NCBI GenBank assembly: GCA_028455995.1
Contig: JABELC010000002.1
Location: 558,001-622,000, forward strand
Length of the DNA: 64,000 nucleotides
Reading direction: 5' to 3'
Origin: Scleromitrula shiraiana
Lineage: Eukaryota > Ascomycota > Leotiomycetes > Helotiales > Sclerotiniaceae
Shown here: positions 9,998-23,603 of the stretch, one piece after another
How positions within the stretch are numbered: position 1 is the stretch's first letter
Layout: each line of letters opens with the position of its first letter
Made by a program: the position numbers and the translations under genes
The notes under the pieces: generated by a model
Told to the model about the DNA's origin: nothing
Database searches by the model: none
Seen by the model: the letters and a program-made list of their open reading frames with translations, nothing else

Positions 9998-12900
9998 ATG
10001 AGTGTATCGATGGGCACCTCGTCGTCTCGCAATTCTTCTGACCCCACCGAACATACTTTTATATCGAAGGATTCCAACGGAGTCACAGGACCTGACGTTT
10101 CCAAGATGGCAACTGCGATGGACACTCAGATAACTCAGCAAGATGACTTAGATCATGATACCTTAATGGGATTACAAGAATTGGACTCCCATTTGTCTAT
10201 ATTTGAGTCTACGGAGACCGGGATAGATTCATCTACCCCTGGTGCTATATCAACTCCTGGCTTCGACACAGCAATTGATACCATTGAAGATTCATCCCGT
10301 ACAATCGTAGTTGATTCGCCTGTTGATCATCAACAACCCGATATCAAAGCCCGTACAAGGGTTAAACATATTTCTAACGGCACTAATAAGTATGTATTGG
10401 TCATTCATCTCCTTACACTTCCGTATCTTGATACAACTTCTATATGAGAGACTAAAGGCATTGATATTGACCATTTTCACTTCAGATCTGGACGTCAGTC
10501 TAAACACCTAGCGAATGGTAATATACACCTCAAGCCTGAAAGTGCTCGGGATTCTTTGGCCTCATCAATGACTACAGATCACGACGATGCTTCATCGGCT
10601 CTTTCCTCATTATCAAGCAACCCAACTTCCCCGGCCGACTTCGATAATAATTCGAGAGGGGGTACGAAGGCTTTATCTTTAGACGGAAATAGACAGAAAT
10701 ACAACGTTCGCCCGAAAGAGTCGATACCACCCGATATTCACCCTTTAGAATATGCGAGGCAATGTATCGCAGCAGCAGAATCATCACGACTAAACCCATA
10801 TTCCCTACATCAGGAGGAGTATCATTTACTTCGTAGGCATATCAGTCATCAACAAGTCACGACATATCTCAATATCAGAAATGGAATTCTGAGACTTTGG
10901 ACTCGAAATCCTTCAATACATGTGATGAGAAATGAAGCCATTGGATGTGCGAAAGACGTCCGATGGTTTGAAGTTGCTCGAGTGTGTCATGAGTGGTTAG
11001 CTCGTCGTGGTTATATCAATTATGGTTGTCTGGAAAACCCAGACGAAGTAAAAAGCGATAAGCAAAAGACTAGACGAAAAAGAAGAACCGTTGCCGTTAT
11101 CGGAGCTGGCATATCTGGTTTGGGCTGTGCAAGGCAGCTTGAAGGTCTTTTTGCTCAATTTCAAGACCATTTCCACGATATGGATGAGGAGCTACCTCGC
11201 GTGGTTGTGTTAGAAGGCCGTGACAGGGTTGGCGGGAGAGTGTATTCTCGCCAATTTAAATCTCGTCCAGAATACCCGACACTCTATCCAGGCAGCAGGT
11301 ACACGGCAGAGATGGGTGGCATGATCATTACTGGTTTTGATCGCGGCAATCCACTGAACATAATTGTAAGAGGTCAACTTGCCCTCCCTTATCATCCACT
11401 AAAGCCAGATACAATCATATATGATGCGATTGGCCTACCGGTAGATCTCGTTCGAGATCAACATGCAGAAAAGCTTTTTAATTACATCCTCGACCGTGTT
11501 GGCGAGTACAAATTCAAGGTTAAAACACCACCACCTATTGATGGTGATAAAGATCATTTAGATGCAGGGCGTGATGGTAACGGAGATGGATCTAGAACGA
11601 TTAGCGAGGCAGAAAATCGTGCAAGTGTTGCGGCGCAGTCTACAACAAGTGAGAAGTCAAATCGTACCACAGAATTACAGCTAGTACCAGTTGCATCGGA
11701 CAGGCTCACTGGTAGAGCTCATCTCGAACCTGGAGTTCCAGCTGTTCACACAGCTGCCTATAAAGCTCGTGAAATTGGCTGGAAATTAAGAGAAGGTGTT
11801 GGTATTGAATTCGATCTCGACCTCGAAAGGGCAACTAATGCGGTAGATGCCACACTTGGGTCTGTGTTTGACGATGCTATTCGGCAATATATGAGGATAG
11901 TCGATTTTACACCTTTAGATTTACGGCTGATTAATTGGCATGTCGCCAACTTGGAGTATAGTAATGCTATAACTTGTAGCAAGTTGAGCTTAGGTGGCTG
12001 GGATCTAGATGCCGGCAATGAATGGGAAGGCCGGCACACTATGGTAGGTTCCTCCTTTTGGTTAAACTGATTTTCCATTATTAGAATTGCGAGTGATCCA
12101 CCAGGGACCGTATCAAGTATCGTTGAACATGTGTGTGTTTCGATTATCCAACTTTGAATTGAAAAATTAAGTATTTCAATTGTTTCATCTTAAATTGAAC
12201 AATACGATATTGAAAGATGGTTCATGAGTTAACGTACACCCTGGTGGATCTATATCTTCAAATCTGATCACAATCTACATCTTCCTCAAAACGCCTACTA
12301 ATTGAATCATTTCAACAGATTACTGGTGGCTACCAGCAAGTTCCGAGAGGTCTAATGAATTGTCCGCAACCGTTAGATGTCAAGAAAAACAATATCGTGA
12401 AGCGCATTATTTACAATAAGGAGAGTGTCGAGACGAAATCCACGATTGAATGTGAAAATGGCGAAGCTATAGAGGCAGATTATGTTGTTTCTACGATCCC
12501 ATTAGGTGTCCTGAAGCAGAAAAAGATCGAGTTTGAACCAGAACTGCCGGAGTGGAAAACTGGCGCAATTCAACGAATTGGTTATGGAGTACTGAATAAG
12601 ATCGTTCTAGTTTACAAAGAGCCATTTTGGGATCAAAGTCGAGATATCTTCGGGACTCTTCGAAACCCACCCAATCGTTTCACCTTAGACCAAGGTGAGT
12701 ACTTCACCCAGAGAGGAAGATTCTTTCAATGGTTCAATTGTACGAAGACTTCTGGTCTACCAACCTTGTTGGCTCTTATGGCCGGCGACGCAGCGTTTTG
12801 GACAGAGAAAACATCAAACGAAGAATTGGTGACTGAAGCAACGCGAGTCCTCCGGACTGTTTTCGGCGATCATGTTCCGATGCCTGCAGAGTCGATCGTG

Positions 12901-13686
12901 ACTCGTTGGGGACGTGATGAGTTTTCTCGGGGTAGCTACTCTTATACTGGACCCAATTTCCAACCCGATGACTATGAGGTTATGGCACGACCTATTGGTA
13001 ACCTCTTCTTTGGTGGAGAACATACTTGTGGTACTCATCCGGCTACAGTTCACGGTGCTTACATCTCTGGCTTAAGAGCTGCATCTGAGGTTTTAGAAGC
13101 TATTATTGGTCCGATAGAAATTCCCGAACCACTGATCCCACCTAAAGAATCAGCGTCGAAGAGAAAGGCTGAAGCGATTTCCGAGCCCAAAGACCCCAAG
13201 CAAGCACGCCTTGAGGCGTACGAGATTGAGATATGGAACGCTATCTATGCAAAACTTGGTGAACGACCTTGGAAGCCCGCCAAGAATCATGCCAATGCAT
13301 ACCAAATGTATAGTAAGGATACGTGGGAGCAAGCTAAGAGGAAGTGTGAAGAAGGACGAAGGCCAGGAAAGGGCAAACCAATTACCAACGAAGTCAAGAA
13401 AATGATATCAAAAATATGGAACGAAGCTCCAGAAGATGTTAAGAAACCTTATATGGAAAGAGCTCAAGAGCGAAAGCAGGAATACCTTGCCGCGTTAGAA
13501 GACTATAATGTTAAATCAGCACAATGGGATAAAGATTCTTGGGACTTCCGTAAAGAGTATGAGAAGAATAATCCTAGTCTACCAGGTCCAGATGAGGATA
13601 TTGGTAGTCCGTGGCGGCGTGATAGAAGGGCAAAAAGGATTACATCGGGTTATGCAGAGGATTCGGGTTCGGAGCTGGATTTGTAA
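9998..13686 (+). CDS. LSD1-type flavin lysine demethylase with SWIRM and HMG-box domains
   Basis: Three exons: 9998-10389, 10486-12043 and 12319-13686; introns 10390-10485 (GTATGT...CAG) and 12044-12318 (GTAGGT...ACAG). Product 1105 residues. Order: disordered acidic Ser/Thr-rich N-terminus (1 to about 210); SWIRM domain (HPLEYARQCIAAAESSRLNPYSLHQEEY through RGYINYGCL, about 225-325); FAD Rossmann motif VAVIGAGISGLGCARQLE; amine oxidase domain with a low-complexity insertion (about residues 470-530) where metazoan LSD1 has its tower; the catalytic-site lysine in GYGVLNKIVLVY at about residue 744; FAD-closing GNLFFGGEHTCGTHPATVHGA; then a C-terminal HMG box (ERPWKPAKNHANAYQMY to EYLAALEDYN). 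The arrangement matches fungal LSD1 homologues (fission yeast Lsd1/2, Aspergillus KdmA). Expected role: nuclear FAD-dependent demethylation of histone lysines. A 15-codon uORF starts 4 bp upstream and overlaps the start. Confidence 0.93.
12095..12250. repeat. Inverted repeat inside LSD1 intron 2
   Basis: GATCCACCAGGG at 12095-12106 is perfectly repeated in inverse orientation as CCCTGGTGGATC at 12239-12250. The 132 bp between are AT-rich with further partial complementarity. The pair could fold the intron RNA into a hairpin; no target-site duplication is evident. Confidence 0.85.
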
Positions 13687-14159
13687 AAGAGATTGCCTGG
13701 GTACTTGACTACTGCATTGCATTCGCATTGTACGATAAGCAGATGATGATTTATAACATGGAGTTGTTGCTGCATTGGCTCGGAGCACATGTTTAGCTGG
13801 GGGCATGTTGATCTTCGGCGTATGGATGGGCTTTAATGGATTACACCAAGCTTCAGAGGTTTGCGAAGGAACGCTTGCATATAGCTGTTCTTTGGTTCTT
13901 GTTGCATTTGTACTTAGTCTCACCGGTTCTACATAATTCCTAAAATGATGTTTTGATCCAAATTAATCACACAAGATACGTAATAATGATTGTATAATTA
14001 TATATGGAGTGCCCGTGAAAAAAATACGTGGATCGATAAGGAGGGGTCCCACCCCAGCTCTCGCTAAAACGAACCTCGAACATCAACCCCTCCATCAGCT
14101 TTGACAACGCAAGCTTCCTACTTCCTACTTTCTTCATAATAAAAACCATATTCAAAAAA
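13687..14159. other. Intergenic LSD1 - CAP2
   Basis: 473 bp between two plus-strand genes: 3' region of LSD1 and promoter of CAP2. Nothing else recognised; frames at 13579-13923 and 13967-14155 on the minus strand are without family features. Confidence 0.5.
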
Positions 14160-15244
14160 ATGGCAGAAGTCGATCAATTTGATAGTGCGCTGTAAGTGTC
14201 TCTTGATGTATTAACGTCACAATTAATCATCAAAACAAACATATAAAAACAAACAACCTAAATGACAACGTCACAAACTAACGATAATACCGCAGGGACC
14301 TCCTCCGCCGTCTCAACCCCAAACACACCACCACCCACCTAAACACCCTAATCGACCTCATACCCTCCCTAACCGAAGATCTCCTCAGCTCCGTCGACCA
14401 ACCGCTAACGATCGCGCGCTGTCGCAAAACCGGGCGCGACTACCTCCTCTGCGATTACAATCGGGACGGCGATAGCTATCGATCCCCATGGAGTGGAGAG
14501 TTTGAGACTCCGGCGGGCGGAACTACACCAGGTGGGGTTGATGAACAGGGAAATAATGATGGGGCTGGGGAGGGGGCGGTCCCAAGTGAGAGAGTGAGGA
14601 AGATGGAAATTAGAGCCAATGAGGCGTTTGATGTTTATAGGGAGTTGTATTATGAGGGTGGGGTTAGTAGTGTATATTTTTGGAATTTGGATGATGGGTT
14701 TGCGGGGGTGGTTTTGTTGAAGAAGGGTGAGTTCATTGTGGTTTTACCTTCCTTGGGGTTTGTTTGTCTTTTGGGAGATGAGGGGACAATAAGATAGGGA
14801 TGAAGATGGAGTGAGAGATATAAGTCCAAGCTAACAATCCTCGCCCCACCAGTCGCACCCAGTTCCTCCAGTTCCTCCGGATCCTGGGACTCAATCCACG
14901 TATTCGAAGCCGTTGACCGCGCCCGAACCGCCCACTACAAACTCACCTCCACCGTAATCCTCTCCCTATCCACCGGATCGTCCGAACTCGGCGACATGGA
15001 TCTCAGTGGCAACATGACACGACAAATTGAATCGGATTTACCAATCCAGGATGATTCGGAGCATATAGTTAATATTGGACGATTGGTCGAGGATATGGAG
15101 CTGAAGATGAGGAACTTGTTGCAGGAGGTTTATTTTGGGAAAGCGAAGGATGTGGTGGGGGATTTGAGGAGTTTGGGGAGTTTGTCTGAGAAGGCTGGGG
15201 AGAGGAAGGTTAGGGGGGAGATGCTGGAGGGAATGAAGAGGTAG
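14160..15244 (+). CDS. CAP2: F-actin-capping protein subunit beta
   Basis: Three exons: 14160-14191, 14296-14726 and 14853-15244; introns 14192-14295 (GTAAGT...CGCAG) and 14727-14852 (GTGAGT...CCAG). Product 284 residues, the normal length for CapZ beta. It forms a heterodimer with the alpha subunit and caps actin barbed ends. Support: SALDLLRRLNP at the N-terminus, DYLLCDYNRDGDSYRSPWSGEFETP, ANEAFDVYRELYYEGGVSSVYFWNLDDGFAGVVLLKK, GSWDSIHVFEA, YKLTSTVILSLS and the C-terminal NIGRLVEDMELKMRNLLQEVYFGKAKDVVGDLRS tentacle-like helix. A poorly conserved Gly/Glu-rich loop (GGVDEQGNNDGAGEGAVPSE) interrupts the fold. Base composition is odd: both exons 2 and 3 begin C-rich and end G-rich on the coding strand. 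Confidence 0.96.
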
Positions 15245-17192
15245 ATTGGAGATGGTGAGGTGGGTGGATGCTAGAGGGAAAGATGTTGTTGATTTGAAGG
15301 GAGCGACTTTTAGATGATCAGGCTGCGAAATTTACTACATAAGTGCAACAAGAAATTAAACTCAAATCGGAACATGGTGCATTGAGCTTTTGATTTCTAC
15401 AGTCTACGTAGGCACATGGAATTCCGATAATATAGCTCAAGCTCATACACCATTTGTTTCTCATTTTCCAAATCAACATCCTCTATTTCAACCTTCTAAT
15501 CAACGCAGCGAAGTGCATGAAAAGTATTAGTAACATCCAGTTCTCGTGGTTTTGTGGCATATCTATGTTTGTATGCATCCGATGCGACAGATGAATATCT
15601 ACCAAAGGTATGCAGATAGTATCCACATACATACACGTCAGCAATCTACTGTATACCTCACCCATACATATGGAGCTAAGGGAGCAGGTGAGTCAACATA
15701 CTAAAACCAAGCATTTAGTTTCTATCAATTGGCACCAGAATTCAACAGCAAACATCATTAATCATGCGATGACATGTAGTAAGTTGCCGAAGGTATCCCA
15801 AATAACTGCTAAATAATGTAGGAGAGTAAGACGTTTTCGAGTATGCTAGATGGGATATACATATCTGACATCTCCTCTATTCTCCCCTTTCCTCTTCTCC
15901 TCACAATATCTGCACAAGCATTATATATAAATAGACAAATCTACAGCAATGACAAGAAATATCGGGCCCGTACTAAGCACATAGATAGAGAGAAAGCAAA
16001 ACCTATTCGTATAGAATTACAAAGATATTTTACATATCCTATATATTACAAGTAGAAACCTTATAAACAAGCAAAGAAATTTGTAAAAATACAGATGATG
16101 AATGAAACCTGGTTTTCCTCTCCTTCTCTTTTTGCTCTTTTCCGTTGTTCTTCATAAATATTGTTTATGTTCATCACTCCCTCTGTAGTACTCAGTCAGA
16201 TATTCATACCCCACGTATCTTAGATATATCCAAAAATTGAACATCCTCTTCCTCATCGCTGCTCCTTGTTCATCTCTCCCTGCACAAAATGTGATCACGA
16301 TGAACAATAAGAATAAAGTACATAATAATCATCCCCCAGTAATGCAGAGAAGTAAAAGAGGATAGGAAAGCAAGAGAAAAAGCAGCATCGGATATAGAGA
16401 ACATATCAAAACGAACCGACTCGGACAAAAAACAAAGATAGTAATCGCTTTGCTATCATAGCCTTATGCGTATGCGTATCAATGATCATTTAATTACTTT
16501 TTTGTTCGCCGTAAAGATAAATAGATAGATGGATGTATGGATATATTAGATGGAATTGAAACGATTTAAAGCAATATTGCAAAGGAAAGAAGCGAATAAG
16601 TAAGCAAATTCAGGTAAAAAAACCAAAATTATATGGATGGATAAATGGTATAAGATAATTGACGGGAGGAAATAGGGAGAAAAAGACAAATTTGGTGGTG
16701 TGGTATGTATTGAAATTGTATTGTATTGTATTGTATTGAATGGTATAGTAAAATATTGGTATTTTTTTCTTCTTTTTTGGTTTTTTATGTCTTGTTCGGT
16801 CGTTAGGTCGTTCGTTGTTTTTGGGGGATCTTGGGCCTGGGTATGGGTATGAGCAAAGAAAGAAGGGAACGTGATGTGGTATTGTATGGTATTGGTTATA
16901 ACAGTGAAGTAGCTGGGCCCGTATGGCTTCGTGATTGCGAGATAGACGGTCGATGAAATTCTAGTCTCCTGTTCGTTTGATAATTTGCTCTACCAATCGT
17001 ATCTCGTTCTTTCTTAAGGGGTAATGAAGTAGTAGTCCATGAGTAGAAAGAAATAGATAACTCGATATAATAAAATAGAGTATAATAGACAGGAAGATGT
17101 ACAGAAAATGGATGGATGGAAGGAAGGATGGAGGGATGAATGGATAGGAATAGCTAGGAGGAGAAGAGGATGAAAAAGATAGGTAAGTCTCT
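15245..17192. other. Convergent intergenic region CAP2 / epimerase
   Basis: 1.9 kb between two genes that point at each other, so it should hold only 3' untranslated sequence. AT-rich, with TATTG/TTGTA repeats near 16725-16740 and GGATGGA repeats near 17110-17140. Short frames (15610-15816, 15843-16055) show nothing recognisable. Confidence 0.5.
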
Positions 17193-18602
17193 CTATTTCG
17201 CAACTGGCCACCATCCTATCTTGATATAACTATCAATCATGCCCTGCATCAACTCCTTCGTAATCTTCGGGTTCTCATATTTAAAGCCAACCACTTTCTC
17301 GAGCCTACTCCCATCCATACTCAGATCCGTATCCTTCAGTAATTCCTTCTCCATGAACGGTGTGAGGGGTCCTGGTCGCGTGATCCCCGCCTCTTCAAGG
17401 AGGTCCGCCCATGGTCCAAGAACCTCATCGTTAATATCAACTACCACACTATCCATATTCAACTTCGCAAAAGTGCTAACGAGTTGGCCTTGGAAGCCAG
17501 TCTTGATGCCGAATATTTCTCCAATCAGTTCCGCCATTGTGCCTTGTGATGTTTCTCCCTTGTCGACGACGTTGAATGTCGGTATCTTGCCCATGGTTTT
17601 AACGTCCCAGTTGGGCTTATTGGAGGCGGCATACCAGTCTGCTATAGTCCAGAGTGCACGGCACGCATCTCTTATTTCGACCGTGTTGACGCGGAGATCT
17701 TTTGTCCATAACCATTTCATTTCCTCCTTGAGATGTTGATAGATGCGTGCCATAGTGAGAGCCGTAGAAACGAATTGGGAAGCATAGTCGCCGTATACAT
17801 GTGCGAGACGAACAATAATAAGATTGAGACTGGATGAAATGTTTTGTTAGTATATAGAATCAAGGGCAGCATGTGAACCAATACCGATGCCTTTGAGCAC
17901 CCACCCCTCATAACCCCTCCTAGCCACCTTGTATATGAAGATAAGAAAATCAAAACCTACCCCTCGATCTTGGCCAATTCCTCCTCGGCCTGTAGTTTGA
18001 ATACAGCAATCTTGTTCCAAGGCTTCAATTTGTCCCCTTCCTTACTTGGCGCCGAATCCGATTTATATACCATTCCCGTACTCAACTCCACGAAAGCCTT
18101 CACACCTCTCTTTGCTGCCTCCTTCCCTACCGCAACACTCAATGCCAAGGATCGTACTTTATAAACCTCATCCTCTTGTGAATATCGAGTCTCCCCTCCA
18201 CAGTTGAAGACATAGTCCCATTGTTTCCCATTCGCGCGATCAAAAATTCTCGGTAGTGATTCTATTTCCCAAAGATAAAGAACATTAGACAAGAGTTGTA
18301 AACATTCAGATACAACAAGACATCAACATATAAAAGATGAGTGAGGGGTAAGATGATGGGAGGTTGAAATAGGAAAGCTGGAGAGAGTGCATAGACATAC
18401 GTTCTTTACTAGCATCAGCTTGCATGAATTTATCATTCGAGCACGCATCCTCGAACTCCGGTGCCAGCCATGCTAGTTGTGGTAATACCTTATCCACAAT
18501 GCGGACTTCGGACGCGAGATTGTTTTTATGGATATGTAATGCGAGAAATCGTCCTATATATCCAAGGCCACCGATAATGAGAACTGCTGGCTTCTCCGCC
18601 AT
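17193..18602 (-). CDS. NAD-dependent epimerase/dehydratase-like protein (extended SDR)
   Basis: Three exons: 18602-18401, 18261-17961 and 17829-17193; introns 18400-18262 (GTATGT...ATAG) and 17960-17830 (GTAGGT...CCAG). Product 379 residues. The N-terminal Rossmann motif is AVLIIGGLGYIGRFLA (Gly 11, 14 and 17), followed by DKVLPQLAWLAPEF and WDYVFNCGGETRYSQED, as in extended short-chain dehydrogenases that bind NAD(P). The segment VELSTGMVY fits the family's Ser-containing strand, but the usual YxxxK catalytic pair is not obvious: the equivalent region reads WNKIAVFKLQAEEEL, with Phe where Tyr is expected. The later RLAHVYGDYASQF and DLRVNTVEIRDACRALW segments match the family. Substrate cannot be predicted. 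The start has an A-rich leader (AAAAAATGG). Confidence 0.88.
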
Positions 18603-20000
18603 TTTTTTGTGTATATGAAATTTCGCCTTGGTGCTGCTTGGAAGGAGGGGACAGAGAGAGAAGGGGGGGTTGGTTTTTGCGTTTTCTTGGAGACTACTAC
18701 TTTGCGGACGGACAGTTTTAAAATTTTGTATTACGCAAGGAAAAAGTTCAGCTGTAATGTGGATTTTGTGGATGGATATGGGAAGTGAAGTGTTATTGCG
18801 CTGCGTGGTCTGTGATCTGATTTGTGATTTGTGAATTTCGTTTCGTTTCGTCTCGTTCGTTCGTTCGTTCGTTCGTGGACCGTTAAAGTGATTTATTATG
18901 GAGATATAAAGATACGTAGACTGGAATTCGTAGAGATACCCGTCCGTGAATTAGAAGAGAACGATCTGTACCGCGAATGTGGATTATCCGTGTTCTTAAA
19001 TTAGGGATGAATATTGTATCAAACTTTGTTCAAGAGAAGGATTGGCCCTCTTTCAAATACAAATACTGTCCACTGATAGAATGGATGATGTGGTTGGTTA
19101 TGGGGTCATGAACCGTGAACCGTGGACCTTACTGACATATATGGGTAGGGCTTGAAATAGGGTCAAGGTTTGATCTGCAACACATAGCATAGGTCATTAA
19201 AGGATCGATGTATGTGTGCGGCGAAGATATATTATTCCCTAGTTTATATGCAAGGACCGAACCTTTCTAACTAGGTATGTATCATATATATTACCTACGT
19301 ATGAAGTTTGAGATTCGAGGATATGGTTCAAATTGTTACAATATAATTCTAATATAGTTCCAATATAGTTCCAATATAATTCCAATATAATTCCAATGTT
19401 ACATCTCATCTGAACTTCTTGAACTACTGCATTTGAATGGGATAAAATCTTATTAGGTTCATTCCTTTCTCTCCTTCCTTTGCCCTTCGGGTTGATTCTT
19501 GCCTTTTACTCTTGCAGTCTGCAGATGGGTAAATGCAGGAGTTAGCGTTGTGCAATTTACGTAATTTTTGATCACGCTCTACGTAACGATATATATATAT
19601 ATTACGAGTTTTTGAGCTTTATATAGCTTTATATCACGTGTTTTTAAAAATCTAGAAATTCAAGTTCAAGTTGGTCAATTTTAAGAATTCTTAAGAAAAA
19701 TTTCTAAAATTGTCCCCATTTTCCCAGAATTGTCCAATCATAAACTTAATTTCAATTTAAAAATGGGACTTTATAGAATGCTTATGATGCTTTATACGTA
19801 ATATGAAGTGAAAATGGTTTATATATCCCTTTATATAAGGCTAAAAATCCCAACCCTAGCAGGAGTAAAGTTAGCAATTTACATCTCGTCAAGGTTTATG
19901 ATAAGGGGTAGATTTCTCTCTTTTTCTCACTTTCTTCCCGTTCATACCTACCATATGCATATAGATCTTGTCGTTAGTTAATATTGGTAGTTAGTATACG

Positions 20001-20033
<33 letters not shown>
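20001..20033. repeat. Poly(A) tract of 33
   Basis: Uninterrupted run of 33 A on the plus strand in gene-free DNA. No coding or retroposon sequence is recognisable immediately upstream. Confidence 0.95.
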
Positions 20034-20037
<4 letters not shown>

Positions 20038-20860
20038 ATAGATCCAATGGATTTACTTTTTACTGTTTTGTGGGATCGTCAGCTACTTTCCTATTGCATT
20101 TACATATCTGCGGACAGAGCGGAATCATACAAAAAATTGGCAAATCAGGAAGAAGTAATTGCTTGAATTTATAACATAATCGACGACATAATATGTTCAG
20201 TATTACCAAGATAACGCCACAAAATAGGAAAGGGAAATTGAAGATTTAAGGATTTGTAGATTGAGTAAAAGTGAGATATATCGTGGATGAGGGACATATT
20301 GGTGTGGTGATATGTCTGTCGAAAAAGGTTTCATTGATCTACCTAGGTATTTACCGGTTGTATATCTATCTGTAACACATTCTACGTCGGTATGACGGTA
20401 TGACACAATGTAGCTACTGTAACCTTTACCACAGAACTAGTTCTTTGGTATTCATTGGGTGGGGTGGTTCAACAAGCAGTTCCCGCAGCTCAAACATTTG
20501 AGGCTTGCTTGATGTAATGTGAGTGAGGATGGAGGCAACCTCCCTAGGACTAGGATATACTTTATTATGATACGATTATACTATTTTGATCTTCTATATG
20601 TTGAATCCATTCGGGGCTATCCTAAAATATATGTGGGACAACTCAAATCTTTTCAAACATATAAAGTGGAATAGATGAAAATTAATTGGTTACGATGATA
20701 GAAAATTGATGATCTTTATTTATATCTTCGGTTGAAATAAAGCGAAAAGGCTACTGACTACCCGTGGACTAGAACTAGAACTTGGGGTGGAGTATAGCTA
20801 TGAGGTGACCTCGGTAGTACCGTATTCCTTTTTCTAGTGTTCTTCTAGAAGATTAATCTT

Positions 20861-20900
20861 ACCACCACCACCACCACCACCACCACCACCACCACCACCA
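20861..20900. repeat. (ACC)n microsatellite
   Basis: About 13 perfect copies of ACC in gene-free DNA. Confidence 0.95.
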
Positions 20901-23603
20901 ACAAGCCCATCAGAGGTATATCATCCTCCCAAAATCGTTCTATTTCTAATATGATTGGAGAGGAGTAGAAATTGGGGTCCAAATTTCATTTTCAAAAATC
21001 CATATATTCCTTGTCACCTTGTCACCTTGTCAAAATTCAATTTAGTTGCTGCTTCTTGCGGATGCTACCTTTTAGTCTTTTCTCTCTCTCGTCTCTTCCA
21101 TATCCCCAAGGCTTAAGGCTATTCACCTAGCTTCTCCTAATAAGACAGTAGCTTATTGTTTACTGAATAGTCTAATCTTTCAAAAGTTGAGAATCTTATT
21201 AATCTTCTTGACACTATCAAATATCACAGTGCAGAAGAACGAGCAGGTAAAACGAAGCATAGTAATGTAACAATAGTTTAGCTATGTTTGGACTTTTAAT
21301 TGTATATAGAGAGCCGTGGAGAGACTCTAGCAAGACAACTGATGACTTGAAGCTGCAATGATACAGTACAAAAGCGGCATCCATGGGTTTCATTTTGGCC
21401 TTCGGTACTTAGACAATCTTTTTTTGTATCCTTGTACTGTATCGTTAACTCCTAGTCTTCCCCTCCTTCATCCTAGTCCTAACCCAATAAAGTTCTCACG
21501 ATTAATCTCCTATGTGTACAAGAAAGGGGGGATGGACAGGCAAAGTTGATTAACACGAGGATCAAGATGATTAACCTGTCATCACTAGGTTTATATTGGG
21601 TTGCATCGTTCTCAATAGGAAGGCAAAAAGGCGAAACATATTGTGTAGTCGCAATTCAACCTTGAACGTGTTGTTACGTAGAGTACCTAGGTACGGTGTG
21701 GTATCATTCAGCACTCATATTAATATAATATGATCTCCACATACCCGAAACTCAACTCGACTTAACTCTGAGCAGAAATTTGAGAATCGTTCATGAACGA
21801 TATAAGAACACAACATATACATATGGTTTTCTTCCCGACGGCTTCATGCATGAATATTCATGTCACGAACCAAGAAAAGCCTCAATTTCCTTCTATCGAG
21901 TTCGAAAACCTTCCATTCATATCATATCTGCATGCGACGCAATCAATATGCAAGTCATCTTTAATCAACCTCATTTGATGAATACGGTAACAGTATCCCA
22001 GTTCTCCCCTATTTCCTCTTCACTTCTTTCCCATCTTTTCTTTTTTCCTTCCAAATCTTCAATTGAAGTGGTACAGTACTGTATGCATGGAAATTTCTGA
22101 AACGTATGATATTTGATATGGTGGCGGTGTACAATATCTGGAACCATTACTTCAGTACCAGTGGCACTACACATGCGATGCACATGCGTCGATTTCATTA
22201 CTATGTCCTGATTTCGAATCATGCATTTGCATACATACAGGATACCTGCCTACCTATATACATACATGGTAAGTATTCCAGAAAATGCAAATCTTAAAAT
22301 TCCCCTACCACCCTACTGTCCGTTTTTTATTTCATTCTACAGCATTGGCGTCGCATCGCATATTCATTCTCATGCAAGTACCGGTTTTCTAGAAGGATTC
22401 GAGAACCTTGGAATTTCTAGGTTATGCAGAGGTTTTTTCTTTCCGAGCTGCATGGTGATAAATCAAAAGAACGGGGAGGCGCGGTTCTAATATGAAGAGC
22501 TTCAAGAGTGGTTTAGTAGCTGGAGATGATAATCTCTGGAATACTCGAGTTGAGTATAGTTTGATGCAGAGTTAAGATTGCATTGGGGCTTAGATTTGTA
22601 TCGGTGTAGGGCAGGTTGGAAGGAACTTGTATGGAAAGAGAAAATGAGGTTACATATCAGATGATTCACAAGTTATGAGTTGGGAATCTCCTCTGCTTTT
22701 GCGAATGAGGGAGAGAAAACTGGGGTTCATTTTTCTTCAGCTTTTTGACTCACTCTCCGGCTTATGTTTGGAATTGAAAAGTCATATTTCTTTTCTTTTG
22801 CGCCTATTAGTGAACTGTGTTGGTGCGGCATACACTCTCATTATTCTATTAGGTATGCCTTTGATTCTGCTCTATTCTTCAAATATATAATGTATCTACA
22901 AGCTGCCAAAGTTTCTGTCTATATGTCTGATCAAAATAAAATACCGAGCTTAATACTATGAGCAAAAATCTACTTTTGCTTCATGTCGAAAACAGATCAA
23001 CAAAGTACCTTTCCAAAACGCTTTTTCCATACAAACAAATAATCAAGCTATGACAATCCATTTCGCGCTCTTCCCTTTCTCCTCTTTCTCCCTCATACAA
23101 TTTCTAGCTATAGAGACAGATAAAGATATGGACGTTCTGGCCGCATATAAGCTGACGCTGAAGACCGACAAGCTTTCCTTCTTAAATTATACACTGCAAG
23201 TTTATGTTATATACGCGATAGTGAGGGGGATTAGCTAGTTGTTCATTTACATAGATAGGTAGCTAGCTAGGAATGTATGTATGAGAGTGAGAGGAATCAT
23301 CAAATAGGTAACACCATATCCAATCCCCCGAGCACTTTTACTTGATCCTTATCACTCTTCGCATCTTCTACACATTCATTTATCGACTTCATCTATTGAT
23401 CAATGATCATCATACTACAACATCATCTCATTCCTACAATGACAATAGCACTGCAAATATCCATCTATACATCCATTCCACACACCCGCTTCTCCATCTC
23501 CCAATCCATTACCCAACTACCCTTCCATCCAATCCCATACCATACACATCCACAGCACTAAAATACGATAAAATGTAAGGAGATATTCAAATCACAGTCT
23601 CAT

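Noticed and set aside
21391..21412. TTTTGGCCTTCGGTACTTAGA, faintly like the 5' end of U2 snRNA
   Set aside because: The order of elements is wrong and the branch-site pairing sequence GTAGTA is missing.
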